Numbered from the stretch's first letter, positions 12,594-24,996 are shown. The stretch is 64,000 nucleotides of DNA from Epiperipatus broadwayi (GCA_028023455.1 JAQFVV010000185.1:498001-562000), one strand, 5' to 3'. Made by a program: numbers and translations. The notes: generated by a model from the sequence alone, not told the origin.

Positions 12594-12652
12594 ATACAAG
12601 GTTCCTCACTGATAAAGACCACAAGCCAGAAACTAGTCTGGGGATACTGGAT
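12594..12652 (+). ncRNA. Hammerhead ribozyme relic, family 1
   Basis: The core reads CTGATAA (12609-12615), with the invariant G8 changed to A. GAAACTAGTC is intact. It is probably inactive. Confidence 0.6.
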
Positions 12653-12818
12653 GAGTAGGCACTAGGTGGGGATTTTATACACAGGCCATCTGGCATCCAT
12701 TGATTACTCTGGCTTGCACTGAGTGGCAATACATATAGAAAGTTTTACTTGTTTTAATAACAGTTATAAGCAAGCATAAGAAATGGTGATCATGTGATGT
12801 TTATTAATCTTTAATGTA

Positions 12819-13859
12819 ATTTAAAGGTTTAATATTTTTTGTACTATCTATTTTATGTTCACAAGTTAAGTTGTGAATGTATAAAACAGATTTATCATCT
12901 CACCCATTAATTGGATTATTATGTTTTTTAGCTCTTACTTCTGTTTGCCTGTATGATCATAATAAATCATATTGCAATGATTACATTGATTTTATATTAT
13001 GATTTCTTTTTTATATTTTATATCTTCTCTTAACTTATAATTATCAATTAATTTTTCTAGGCTTGTACTATTACATCATCCAATATTTATATGTTTATCA
13101 ATATAATTTTTGTTTTTTTATTAATATATTATAAATTTCAGGATAATATAAAACTTTAATCCAGTTCTTATTTCAACTATTGTAACAATAATTATTATAA
13201 TAATTTTGCATAGAAATGTTATTTAATATAGTTTTTACAATTACAAAGCATATTGTTAATATTTTTAAGATTATATTCATTATCTTTATAATACTTTAAT
13301 AAATTAATTCTTTTATAAATCAGCTACATTTTTATTTGTTAATATTAAAATAAATGGTTAACATTAAAAAAAAGTACAAAACCATGTCTGAAAAAAAATT
13401 AAGAAAATATATAGAAAAGAAATTGTATTTTTAAAAATATGACATCATACATATGTTTAAAATATTTTGTTATTATTATTAAAACATTTGTGCCATCTTT
13501 ATGTAAATAAACATTGATTTTATTAAATTAAAATTTTAAAAAGAAAGTCAATACTTTTATAATTGTACAAAATATTATTTTGTATTGAAATTGATTGTTA
13601 AATTTAAAATATTACCTGTATAGAAGTGTTATAATTATATTATTAAATATTCTTAAATAAACTGTAAAATTATTTACTGTTCTAATGGCAATTAGCCAAG
13701 AATGATTTTTTTGTAAAACTATTTGATCACATGATCAGAAGGAGATTATTGTGTTTTTTAAAAAAGAAATACATTGCATTTTAAACATCTAAAATGAATT
13801 TTTAAATAAAGAGTTTTTATTCCAAGAATGCAAACCCAAAACATAAATAGAAATAGAGG
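12819..13859. other. AT-rich stretch without recognisable features
   Basis: No frame or repeat is recognised here. Confidence 0.6.
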
Positions 13860-14905
13860 ATTTTTTATGAATGTACAAAAGAGTTTTGATGAGACCAAAC
13901 TACATTTTAAAATTGTTATAAGATACTTTAATTATACAATGGGCAAATATTAGAAAGATGAAAATGCTGTTGATAAATTTAATAATAGTTTTAGAAATGA
14001 GAGAAGACATATACTTGTGGCAGTTGCAGAAAAAGAAAAAAACTTTATATTATGAATTCTTTTTTTGAAAAAATGTTAAACAGAAAAGAATATGGAAGTA
14101 TCCAAATGTAAGTACAGTTGAACTAGATTATATTTTGACTAAAAGAAAATACATGTTTTAAGATTGTAATGTTATTAATAAATTCAACACAGAAAGTGAG
14201 TTATCATTAACTAGAAGATGTAAGATACATGTTAATGCATTATTAGAGAGACAATAATTATTAAGGAAAACAATATTCATAGTTGATAGTCCTAATCTTT
14301 AGAAACGTTCTAATAAACTTAAATTAGAACTTGCAAATTGCTTTCAAATATTAATATTAATTCAGATATAAATAAAATCAATAGGAAAATAACTGGTATA
14401 CTTTTAAAAATGTAACAAAAATAGCTGGTAGGAAAGACCAGCAATAGACCATTAAAATTTTCACTGAGACTAGAAAATTTATAAAGAATAAAGGGAATAT
14501 GAAAATATATAAAAATGATACATTAAGAAGGGTTGAATATTTCAAACTTTGAAAAATGGCCTGAGAAAGAGTTGATCATGATATGAGAAAGTATATTTGT
14601 GAACTAACAAGAAAATTTGTAGAGGAGAATAAAAGTCCAAAGAGAGTAAACAATATTTTGGTATTGATAGAAAACCTATTTTTGCAATAAGAAAAAAAAG
14701 ATGTAACTATTACTAAAAAGAGAGATGATATCCTGAAATGTGTAGAATAATTCTATCAAGAATAATACAATAATTAAGACAAAAAAAAAAGGATCTCCAA
14801 CAGCATTTGAATTACCCAGAAGTTTAAATGAAGACATGTGACATACAATTAAATTTATGAAGAAGAAAAAAGTTCCAGATAGTTTGTGTGCTGGCAGTAG
14901 CAAAG
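13860..14905 (+). pseudogene. Decayed RTE-type LINE copy
   Basis: The plus strand retains the order seen in the relic at 1-1935. The endonuclease piece LYIMNSFFEK lies near 14045-14075. An AGRKDQQ-like stretch lies near 14430. Pieces matching EENKSPKRVNNI.GI and TKKRDDI lie near 14620-14740. A KFMKKKKVPD-like piece matching KCMKKGKAPG ends near 14885. Stops and frameshifts occur throughout, and the copy ends before the RT palm. It is an old, non-functional copy in the orientation opposite to the left-edge relic. Confidence 0.75.
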
Positions 14906-15149
14906 GGTGGAACAAGAGACTCAGGGAATATTAATTAAAGTATGAATAACTTAGTAAACACACACACACACACCTATGACTGGCTAGGTAATGCATATAT
15001 CAATAAGTAATACTATATTAAAGTAGATTTGGATAAGATTTGGTAATGAATTATGAATCACACACTAAACATTTATGAGTTTTAAAATATTTAACTATAA
15101 AACATCAGATAAACAATATAAACATAAGAGTGCATTGGAATTTACACAC

Positions 15150-15750
15150 ACAGGTGTCTTATAGTGATGAGAGCAGGTTTCTCAATTTAAATAATTTCAA
15201 ACAAAATTTAAAATTATGGTTGTAAAACAAGGTGTTACAACAAAATAAAATAATAATTAATGGTGGTCAAATATTTCTCAATTTAAATAATTTAAAACAA
15301 AAAAAAAAATATGGTTGTAAAATATAGTGTTACAAACAAGGTATTACATTATATATGGCTGTAAAATAATTCCTAAAGCCAAAATTTTAAACAACATTTC
15401 ACCTTTATGGTTGCAAAATATGGTGTTACCACTAAAACAAACTGAGTTTTACACTTATGGTTGTTGGAAATAGGTATTAATTTTAAAACACAATTTCCAC
15501 TTTCAGTCGTTTTATATAAAGCAAGACGGGGGAAAAAATTCCCGTTTTTTTCTATAGTTGTAAAACCAGGTTTTCATGTTTAATTAATTAATATATCAAA
15601 AATAATAATAATTTATGGATGGAAAACAGGGTATTCTACTAATATTATACAACAACAACAAAAAAACCTGTTAACTTATGCTTTAAAGTAAAATGCTTAA
15701 CTTTGCCATAATTATAAATTTAACTTATGGTCGTAAAACAGGGTCTTCAT
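15150..15750 (+). repeat. Degenerate short-motif array (ttatggttgtaaaacaggg)
   Basis: A motif close to ttatggttgtaaaacagggt recurs about eight times, near 15213, 15309, 15353, 15405, 15455, 15551, 15612 and 15725. Spacing is irregular, about 45-115 bp, with AT-rich filler between. Several copies continue into ggtgttac or ggtnttc. It is neither a perfect satellite nor coding. Confidence 0.6.
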
Positions 15751-17732
15751 TTTGAACTCTTTAATATTACAACATAAAAGACAGTATTTGATTTTATATA
15801 ATCAATATAACAAAAACAAATCACTTTTATACCTAGGAAACTGTATGTTTGTATTAAATTACATATCAAATTATATATATAATGAAATATTGTATGTATC
15901 AGCACGTATTCAGTTCAGGTATGTGAGTATATTATTCTGAAGCTCATATTGCTGTGGCAAGCCTGGGAGAAAAAAAATCTAGACATATCACTTATTACAC
16001 CTCAACGCATATCCTCGGGAAACACACTATTCATGGTCACGTGAAAGTCACTATTAATTCTGATGAAGCTAAGGTTGTCTTCTTTGAAAGAAATGAAATA
16101 AAAAAAAGAATTAAATAATATTTATTATTAAAAATTTATGATTCTGAAGCAATTAACTTGTTTAAAGTTTTTTTAATATTAAGGATGGGTTGGATGTAAA
16201 TGGAATTGTGGGTAATATTTAGTATAGATTTGTTTTCTTTTAGTCCTATATACTTGAGAAGTCTTTTAGTAGCAATGAAACCATTGGTTGTGTTTTAGAG
16301 TTTATTTTTTTAGTTAGAGTGGTTTAGTGGTGAGTTTGGGGTAATTATGATTATTTTATTGACTAGTTTAGCTTTAGGCTTTTAATGTTTTTATATATAG
16401 TACATTAAATATTCGATCTCAGTTAAATTTAAAATGTAATTAAAATAATTATAAAGTTAATAAAAACATTTTTGGTTTAAGTCAGTGGTGCAGCTGTCAG
16501 GAAAATCTTTACAACAATGCATATAAAGGTCCTAACTTTTAAGCTCTCTTTGATACGTGATCATTAAATTAATGGATGGATGGTAACAAATAAATACACA
16601 GTAATTTATAACTCATTAAATAACGGCATAATATTCTTTTTATTAATTATAAACTGTTTGCATCCGATTTATGTTATATTCATTGACTTAACTATTACTA
16701 AGATCTGTTAAACAATATTTAAGGGAAAATATCATAAAAGAGTGCAGGCCATAACCTGTAACATTATAAATATGATACATTTTTTTAATGACACACTTTT
16801 ACACAATAGTAGAAAAAAATATGAATCGTTGTTTATTTATGTATTTTGTTTATTTATCTGATTTATTGTTTATCTGGAAATGCTGCATTTTGAAGTTTTG
16901 AAAAAATATTACAGTCTGATTGTAGTTAGCTAATTTGTATTCAGTTCATGCGTTAATGAAGAAATGATTTTACAAAAAAGAGAAAGAATAATTTTTACAA
17001 CTGGCAAGTATATTAATTTACTGTCGATGTGAAATAATTAAAAAATTGTTTAAATGACTAATAAAAACGAAGCATTTTGTGTTTTGAGAGGAAGGAGGGT
17101 GGGTGTATTGAGACTTTTGCCTTAGAGTCAATTTTTATATCAATAATCAACTGTTTAAATCATAATGTTAAATAGAGTTTAAAATGACAGAAACTTTAAT
17201 CCAACTCTCTCTATATAAGTACCATAATGCAGAATGTCTGGATGTGAAATAAAAAAAAAGTATTTCTAATCTTTTGTTCTTTTATATTGTATTTTTTTAA
17301 TTATATTTTATTCATACGTTTTTCATTAAACTACATAAATATTTAAATGTAGAAATAATATATTTATACAGTATTCACTATATTTAGAAAGAAATAGATA
17401 AAATTCTTAATTAAGTAACATTTTTCATTTTTTTTAAATATTATTGAACTGTTAAACAATAGTAAGCAAAACAGATGTTTTAAATAAAGTGAATTTTCGA
17501 ATGAAATGTTATTTTTATATCGTATGCGTGTGTGTGCATATGCAAATTTTATGAGCGATAAATCATTTAGTATCGAAAATCGCTGATTATTGTTTTTTTT
17601 TTTTTTGGGAGGGGGGACGGACAAAAAGCATTTATTTTACCTGATTAAATATTGCTATTTGACGATTTTAATATTATTTTCAGTTGATTACAATAACAAC
17701 TACTTTTATAGTTGTTTCTTTTTTTTTTCATT
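15751..17732. other. AT-rich stretch, no confident feature
   Basis: A segment near 15930-16110 is richer in GC and contains ttctgatgaag, but I could not fold a ribozyme there. The rest is AT-rich without recognised content. Confidence 0.5.
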
Positions 17733-17905
17733 TTCAAAGAATTTAAACCACTAAACATCACATGATCACTATCTCTTATACTAGCACATAATTGTTATTA
17801 AACAAGGCAAAACTCTTTCCATACAGTAGTGCCGCCCTGTGCCAACCAGAGTAATCAATGGATACCAGAAGGCTTATGCATAAAATCCCTATCTAGTGCC
17901 TACTC

Positions 17906-17964
17906 ATCCAATATCCCCAGACTACTTTCTGGCTTGTGGCCTTGGTCAGTGAGGAGCCTTGGAT
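17906..17964 (-). ncRNA. Hammerhead ribozyme relic, family 1
   Basis: Stem I and stem II are conserved. The core reads CTGACCA and the second box is GAAAG, so catalysis is not expected. Confidence 0.6.
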
Positions 17965-18359
17965 CTGAGAGCACTGCACCTAGATCTTAGGATCTAATGC
18001 AACCCTCCAGCAGCCACCTTTTATTTCTAACTACAAAACTATGAGAATGAAATTGAAAACGCAATAATATTTTCAATCTAATGTCAATAGCTTATAGAGT
18101 CATATGGGTCTGAATTCAGTTCAGCAACCATACATTTTGGTGTCTTTGGCTCTTTAACAACCATAACCACCACTATCCTATTAGGCAGGATTGGTGTTAA
18201 ACCACTAAATGTCACATGATCACTATCTCTTATACTAACACATAATTATTATTAAACAAGGCAAAACTCTCTCCATACAATAGTGCCACCCTGTGCCAAC
18301 CAGAATAATCAATGGATGCCAGAAGGCTTGTGCATAAAATCCCTATTTAGTGTCTACTC

Positions 18360-18411
18360 ATCCAATATACCCAAACTAGTTTCTGGCTTGTGGCATTCAT
18401 CACAATTTTAT
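18360..18411 (-). ncRNA. Truncated hammerhead relic at the inversion junction
   Basis: The 3' half of the family-1 ribozyme is present (second core box, stem III and 3' strand of stem I). The sequence then jumps to an unrelated part of the unit. It marks the 5' truncation point of the minus cDNA. Confidence 0.55.
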
Positions 18412-18509
18412 TTTGAATTTCATTCTCATAGTTTTGTAGTTAATTAGAGGTAAAAGGTGGCTGCTGGAGGGTTGCATTAGATCCTAAGATCTAGGTGCAG
18501 TGCTCTCAG

Positions 18510-18568
18510 ATCCAAGACTCCTCACTGATGAAGGCCACAAGCCAGAAACAAGTCTAGGGATATTGGAT
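18510..18568 (+). ncRNA. Hammerhead ribozyme, family 1, best-preserved copy
   Basis: CTGATGA (18525-18531) is followed by stem II (GGC, loop CACAA, GCC), then GAAAC, the loop AA and GTC. Predicted cleavage is after C18554. Stem I pairs TCCTCA with TAGGGA (one mismatch and one wobble), then an internal loop, then ATCCAA (18510-18515) with TTGGAT (18563-18568). The split stem I and two-pair stem III are the form known from PLE and retrozyme hammerheads. Activity is inferred from the fold only. Confidence 0.8.
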
Positions 18569-18684
18569 GAGTAGGCACTAGATAGGGTTGTTATGCACAA
18601 GCCTTCTGGCATCCACTAATTACTCTGGTTGGCACAGGGTGACACTACTGTATGGAGAGAGTTTTGCCTTGTTCAAAGAATTTA

Positions 18685-20453
18685 TCCAGAAAAAAACAAA
18701 ACAAAAACAACTCTGATATAACTTACACTTTTTATAATGATTGCCTCACAGATGCTTTCTTCATTTATGATCAGCAATAAGACAATTTTAACTTTAAAAA
18801 TAAATAAAGCAAAATCCAATCTATGAAACATAAATCCATTCACTTATATCATAATGCTTATTTTTTAGACATTTTATTTGACATTTGAAAATACATTCTT
18901 TTAACTTTTTTGAAACAAATTTTGCTTCTTAAAAGATATTACTTATTGTAACTACCCATTGTATTCTCTTTATGATCATTAATTTTTAGTGACAGCAGTC
19001 AGTAATGTATTTCTTTGAAGTGAACTCTTAAGATAATCATGATAATGCAAATAGGATCTGCATCTTTCATGAAATCATTCTCAAGTTTTATTATAAAATT
19101 CTTTTTTAGAAAGTCTATTATTACTAATTTTTCGACACACGCCTAATCAAACAAAGTGTGATATAACCATAGTAGACTCAATATATATATATATATATAT
19201 CATAATCATTAAATGAAATATATATAAATATATATATCATAATCATTAAATGAAACGTTATGGAAATCTCTTGCCATCATATTTTTAAAATCTTATGAAA
19301 ATATTCTTCAATTAAATTTTTCTAATACCTTTAAGTTAAAGGTCAGTATACATACAGTAAATTAGGCAAAGTAACAACGATAGAAATGATACATTACAAT
19401 CTATGTAGCAGTTAACATCAAGTCAATAAATTGACTAATATTTTCAATTAACAACCATCTAAGTTAAATTTGTTGAAAATTTTTTTTGATCATTGATTGG
19501 CTGATAACAAATAGTAAAATTTTAAATATTAATTAACTAGGGGGCTCTACTTTTTATGACTTTGCTACTGACTAAATTCTGACCTTTTTTTTTCTAAAGT
19601 CAATAAATAAATAAATAAAATGCTGATTATGATCTTTTTTTATTTAACATATATTTAACACGCACACATTAACATGGCAAGAGCAAATTTATTGATAAAT
19701 AAATAATTATTATATCACAATCTTATAAAAGAATTGCCAGAAATGTTCATAATAAAGTATTGTTTGTCTATGAGGAGAAATTTCAATTCTACTTTTCCCA
19801 TGTTAAATAAGTCAGTCACTATTCCATAAAATGAAGCTCTTTCCTTTAACATATATTTATTTCATCAGAGCAAGTTTATTGTTAAATAAAAAATTATTAA
19901 TACTTTTTCAGAATTTTGTATTTTTTATTATAGATGCTATTTTCTAGAGATTTTTTTTACCAACAGTTTGTTCATTTTTATAAGGATGACCATTTTAATT
20001 TCATATTAATAATTTATATCGGGAATTTTTACTGAACCAATTCATTTAGTAGTATTTTCAAATCACTTATTATTCCATAGATATAGAATAGATATAACAA
20101 AATTTTTAAGGATTATCATCTTTTGAAATGACAAGAGTAGTATAACCATGATCTAAAAACAGAAACATAAAATTCTATTTGATTTTAGTCATATGACAAG
20201 AATAGTACAATCATCAGCTTGCCATAAATTTTTTTGGTCAAAAAGTAAATTATTTTTGATTTTAATCAATTTAAATTAAAAATCTCATTACCAAACATTT
20301 ATCTAATTTGATACCTGCTTAACCAATATAGTTGGTATTTTATTGTTACTTTCATTTCAGTTTCTGCTTTTAAACACTACATGGAATCACTAAAAACATA
20401 TTGTGAAAATTTATTAATTAATTAAATATTTTTTAAAAATTTGATTTTCATAA
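18685..20453. other. AT-rich stretch with a short TA repeat
   Basis: A (TA)n run at about 19183-19200 is followed by a small duplication of cataatcattaaatgaa. Nothing else is recognised. Confidence 0.6.
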
Positions 20454-20547
20454 GAGCGTTGATGGTCGAGAGGTCAGCATGGCGGCCTTACAAGCAGTTG
20501 TCCCGGGTTAGCAGGTTTGCTTCCCGGCCAGTGCTATGACACATGGA
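20454..20547 (+). repeat. tRNA-like SINE fragment
   Basis: A GC-rich island in AT-rich DNA carries an A-box-like TGGTCGAGAGG and, about 45 nt downstream, a B-box-like GCAGGTTTGCTTCCC, then an A-rich tract. It may be a SINE head or a tRNA pseudogene. It does not fold as an intact tRNA. Confidence 0.5.
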
Positions 20548-21284
20548 AAAAAAAAAAATAAATTAATTGTAAATTACATATTCTTTAAAACTTTATTATT
20601 AATTATAAATTATATATATTTTTAATTTTCTTATTTGTTTTTCAAAATGAATAAAAATAAGGTGAATTGTAAACACTGAGTTTTATAAAAATAATACTAA
20701 AGAACAAACTAATTGCAATTTACATATTTTTATTTTATTTTACATAAACGAAATTGCATTACTTAATCAATACATAGTAAAATAAAAATGAAGTGGTTTA
20801 CTACAAAGAATAAATAGAGGGATAAAATGAACATTTTTAAATTTGATTACCAGTACTAAACAGAGTAAATGTCACAAAGAAAGACTAGAAAGAGATTCAG
20901 TTCATCACTGCTTTTCTGAGATATTTTCCAACATATGTAATCCAAATGAAAATATAACAATTCAGAGAATGAGTCTTTTATTTCAAATTTTAAGTTTAGC
21001 TTCAACCCATGCATATTCAATGACCAATGCCTTTGATAGTTGATAATTGAATATCTTTTTAACATTACAGGAATTTTTTTATTTTCCAATGATGGAATAT
21101 GAATAAATGCTCCATTTTCCAACTATTCATGTATTTATTTTTAGATTACTTTATAAAAATTAACAAACTACTTTATTTAAATACTGATAAATGTTGTAAA
21201 AATACAAATCGATATTCCATTATTTATATATTTAATTTTAAATAATTTTATATAAATACATGTCCCACAATTTACAACTTAAAT
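20548..21284. other. AT-rich stretch without recognisable features
   Basis: Two short opposing open frames near 20.85-21.12 kb have no recognisable motif and overlap each other, so I do not call either as a gene. Confidence 0.55.
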
Positions 21285-22440
21285 CAGGGGTCAGCAATCC
21301 GAGCTCCATGGGTTACAGCTGGCCCATAAAAGATTTTTGTCTGGCCCTTCTGTTTAACAACTGACACTAATTATCTAGAGATTAGAAAACTAATAGCAAA
21401 ATGTTTAGATTTCAGTGTAACAGCAAAGATTTAATAAAAAAAATATTCACAATTATTAAATCTCATCTCACTGCTGTATCTTCAGATACATTTATTTTCA
21501 TTGTTTCTTATTTCTCTATATAATTTTTTTTCTCTTTCCAGAAGTTCGTTTTTCTGAGCAAAAACAAACCCATGGATGCTAAAAAAAACAGGTAGATCAT
21601 GAGTGCTGAAATTTCAAGGAAGGTTGAAGAATTAGCTATTTTTTCATTGAGCACTTTGAGAAATATATTTGTCTGATTTATCAAGATACCATTGCCATAA
21701 AGAAAGTTTCAAAGATTAAATACACTATGAAACTCATCATAATCATTACAACAATTTCACAGGAAAAACATGAGAAGATGAAGTTGCATGGCTGAGAAAT
21801 AATTTAACAAAGCAGTCACATTTTTTCACAAGAAAAGTTGAAGAAATTGACTGAAACACTTGTGTTAGCTACAAGGTGTCAAAAATAATTATGAAAAAGG
21901 TAATGGATGTTGCTATTGATGGGACAACAGATATAATGGATAGTTGCCAACTCACAGTTTTCCTGAGGGATGTAACAGAATTTGTACAACTGATTCCAAT
22001 GAAGGGCACTCACACTGGAGAAGATATTTTGAGAGTCATTAAAATACATTTCTGAAATAAATCTTAATTTATCAAATCTTATTGGACTGACCATGGAGCA
22101 CTGGCATTGGTTGAGAGAAAAATGGGTTTGTTTCACTGTTTTAAGAACACATTCATATTGATCACAAACTTCACTGCATTATTCATCGTGATGCATTCTG
22201 TGCAAAATCATGGAATTTTAAGGATATCATGGCAGTGGTAATAAAAACAGTGAATTTTATACTTTCAAGAGGACTAAATAAGTATAAATTTCAAGAATTT
22301 TGAAAACAAATTGAAACAGAGTATGGTGATCTACTTTTTTCAAATGTTTTAATGGCTTAGCTGAAGAAAAATGCTAAAATGAGTATATGGATTGAGAAAA
22401 AAGATTGGTATATTTTTAGAGAGCAAATACCAAGATAACA
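21285..22440 (+). pseudogene. hAT-type transposon relic (ZBED/GTF2IRD2-like transposase)
   Basis: The segment begins with cagggggtcagcaa-like sequence (CAGGGGTCAGCAATCC, then CTGGCCCATAAAAG), typical of the terminal inverted repeat of this hAT group. Further in, broken frames give DGTTDIMDSCQLTVFLRDV, LIPMKGTHTGEDIL, then HCIIHRDAFCAKSWNFKDIM and VNFILSRGLNKYKFQEF. These are hallmark stretches of transposases related to GTF2I-repeat and ZBED proteins. Stops and frameshifts are frequent. The 3' half and second terminal repeat are missing, and it abuts a LINE relic near 22.45 kb. Confidence 0.8.
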
Positions 22441-22449
22441 GATGCATAA

Positions 22450-23215
22450 TATTTCTATGCCTTTCCTACATAATTTGCAGACTGAATCACCTATATTTTC
22501 CCATTTATGTATATATTCCTTTGTTACTAAAGATCCTGTTCAAGCTTTAAACAGTAAACTACTTTCCTTGCTATTATCATAAATTAACTTACACCCAATA
22601 TTCTGTTTACTCCTATAAAAATTTTAACTCTTTTTAAAACCCACACTAGTTCTCCATCTCTCCAACTTCCTATTTTTTATTAATGCATCTATTCTTTTAC
22701 CACATTCCTTGCCACTATAACACCTAACAATTCTCCTAATGCAATCATCCCATCTTTTGTATAAGTATGCTGTGAAAAATTCTTTATCCAAATCTTCTGC
22801 ATACCCATACTATCTTTCTCACCCATCTTGTTGCCTGCCCTTTACTCATAACCCAATTAAATACTATTTTGGCTATTCTTTTATTAACAATAAATTGTAA
22901 ACTACCAAATATTTTCATTTTTCTTTTTGCATTTTTCATATAAAAATTTGACCATCCTATTTCTTTTTGAATTGCCTCTTTTGCTGACCACACTTTTGCA
23001 TCTAATGCATGGGTTCCTACTTCTCTTTGTATTTTTTCTAAGTAATCTACCACCTCTTGTTTAGCACATAATGTATCATTTCCATATGTTAACCTTGCTA
23101 CTGCCACTTCCTTCCATACAAGTCTGGCTACATCATATTTATTATATGAAAACACTGCTAATTTCTTCATCAGTGTTTTTCTTTTCTTTGCTTCATTTAT
23201 CATTTTTTCCCTCTT
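22450..23215 (-). pseudogene. LINE C-terminal region relic
   Basis: The minus strand encodes the region after the RT palm of a non-LTR element. It shows WKEVAVARLTYGNDTLCAK, LEKIQREVG, AIQKEIGWSNF and a long basic segment. After a break comes LLFKA*TGSL and a C-terminal VCKLCRKG zinc-knuckle-like stretch. A 139-codon open piece covers 22784-23203. The wording differs from the RTE copies, so this is a second LINE type. It reminds me of elements common in chelicerates, which is recall and not a search result. Confidence 0.7.
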
Positions 23216-23427
23216 TCATCCAAGCAATTTCTCTGATTACTTAATAAAAAGGACTATTCTATAGTGACTGTTTTTACTATAAGTATGATATAGATGAAAT
23301 ACACAGGCTTATATATACCTGTGACTATATATGTAATAGACAGGGTATGAGCACAGACTTTCACATGACCCACCACTCTCCACACTATCTCATGACACTG
23401 CTACACCTGAACACACATATGTTGAAA

Positions 23428-23498
23428 AGATAAATAATCACCAATATACGTATTTCATGCTAAACCAGCAATCATCAGTTGGTCCAGATTACCATCTC
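23428..23498 (-). ncRNA. Hammerhead ribozyme, family 2, minus copy
   Basis: The reverse complement of the family-2 fold described at 24039-24108, with CTGATGA and GAAA intact. Stem III is the self-complementary ATACGTAT. Confidence 0.8.
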
Positions 23499-24038
23499 TA
23501 CACATATATGCTACAAGTGCTCAGATATATATTAAGATAGCAAATCCTCCTACTTTAATGGACAGGCTTCAATGTACTCCACACTCCAACTCTTCAACTG
23601 TCCATCCAATTGAAAATCTGATGATGGAACGCTCAAAGGCCACCCTTAGGCCGAGATTGTTGTCACACCCATGTTGACCTAAAGGTCAATCTGACCCCTC
23701 ATGTACAGGACATAATCCATTAAATACATATACAAGGGATAGGCAGACATCTCTAATATGTAATAGATGAAATACACAGGCTTATATATACCTGTGTCTA
23801 TATATGTAATAGACAGGGTATGAGCACAGACTTTCACATGACCCACCATGGGTCATGTGAAACATGGGTGTGACAACAATCTCGGCCTAAGGGTGGCCTT
23901 TGAGCATTCCATCATCAGATTTTCAATTGGATGGACAGTTGAAGAGTTGGAGTGTGGAGTACATTGAAGCCTGTCCATTAAAGTAGGAGGATTTGCTATC
24001 TTAATATATATCTGAGCACTTGTAGCATATATGTGTAG

Positions 24039-24108
24039 AGATGGTAATCTGGACCAACTGATGATTGCTGGTTTAGCATGAAATACGTATATTGGTGATT
24101 ATTTATCT
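24039..24108 (+). ncRNA. Hammerhead ribozyme, family 2, copy 1
   Basis: Stem I is in three blocks: AGAT/ATCT, TAATC/GATTA and ACCAA/TTGGT, with an internal bulge TGG. The core CTGATGA is at 24058-24064. Stem II is TGCT, loop GGTTT, AGCA. GAAA follows, then a stem III made from ATACGTAT, and the cleavage base A24091. Every invariant core base is present. Predicted to be active, with no experimental support available here. Confidence 0.85.
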
Positions 24109-24511
24109 TTTTGACATATGTGTGTTCAGGTGTATCAGTGTTATGAGATAGTGTGGAGAGTGGTGGGTCATGTGAAAGTCTGTGCTCATACCCTGTCTAT
24201 TACATATATAGACACAGGTATATATAAGCCTGTGTATTTCATCTATTACATATTAGAGATGTCTGCCTATCCCTTGTATATGTATTTAATGGATTACATC
24301 CTGTACATGAGGGGTCAGATTGACCTTTAGGTCAACATGGGTGTGACAACAATCTCGGCCTAAGGGTGGCCTTTGAGCATTCCATCATCAGATTTTCAAT
24401 TGGATGGACAGTTGAAGAGTTGGAGTGTGGAGTACATTGAAGCCTGTCCATTAAAGTAGGAGGATTTGCTATCTTAATATATATTTGAGCACTTGTAGCA
24501 TATATGTGTAG

Positions 24512-24581
24512 AGATGGTAATCTGGACCAACTGATGATTGCTGGTTTAGCATGAAATACATATATTGGTGATTATTTATCT
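24512..24581 (+). ncRNA. Hammerhead ribozyme, family 2, copy 2
   Basis: Same fold as copy 1, with CTGATGA at 24531-24537. Stem III reads ATACATAT, which still pairs over three base pairs. Confidence 0.85.
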
Positions 24582-24996
24582 TTTCGACGTATGTGTGTTC
24601 AGGTGTATCAGTGTTATGAGATAGTGTGGAGAGTGGTGGGTCATGTGAAAGTCTGTGCTCATACCCTGTCTATTACATATATAGACACAGGTATATATAA
24701 GCCTGTGTATTTCATCTATTACATAAGAGATGTCTGCATATCCCTTGTATATGTATTTAATGGATTACATCCTGTACATGAGGGGTCAGATTGACCTTTA
24801 GGTCAACATGGGTGTGACAACAATCTCAGCCTAAGGGTGGCCTTTGAGCATTCCATCATCAGATTTTCAATTGGATGGACGGTTGAAGAGTTGGAGTGTG
24901 GAGTACATTGAAGCCTGTCCATTAAAGTAGGAGGATTTGCTATCTTAATATATATCTCTTAATATATATCTGAGCACTTGTAGCATATATGTGTAG

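Larger units (their letters stand above)
11422..12818. mobile_element. Ribozyme-repeat family 1, locus B (inverted tandem, 12-bp duplication)
   Basis: Two minus-strand units (about 11434-11805 and 11805-12115) are followed by two plus-strand units (about 12120-12545 and 12545-12806). The plus units repeat with a 424-425 bp period. The exact duplication atctttaatgta flanks the whole composite at 11422-11433 and 12807-12818. The first minus unit has lost its ribozyme by an internal deletion near 11530. The right end extends about 50 nt further along the unit than the left. No open frame is conserved. Confidence 0.85.
17733..18684. mobile_element. Ribozyme-repeat family 1, locus C (inverted tandem, 13-bp duplication)
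   Basis: A full minus unit (about 17746-18200) and a partial minus unit (to about 18411) repeat with a 454-bp period, then a plus unit runs to 18671. The exact duplication ttcaaagaattta flanks the composite at 17733-17745 and 18672-18684. Here the left end is the longer one, by about 57 nt. The minus-to-plus junction near 18411 lies inside a ribozyme copy, cutting it in half. Confidence 0.85.

Noticed and set aside
16050-16110. ttctgatgaagctaagg followed by ttgaaag as a hammerhead
   Set aside because: The bases between the two boxes do not pair as stem II, and no stem I is visible.
20461-20530. Functional tRNA gene
   Set aside because: A- and B-box-like words are present, but acceptor and anticodon stems do not form. 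Called a SINE or pseudogene fragment instead.
24118-24794. Two nearly identical small open frames (67-70 codons) in the family 2 units
   Set aside because: They recur only because the 473-bp unit recurs. The frame is not kept in other units and overlaps the ribozyme flank.
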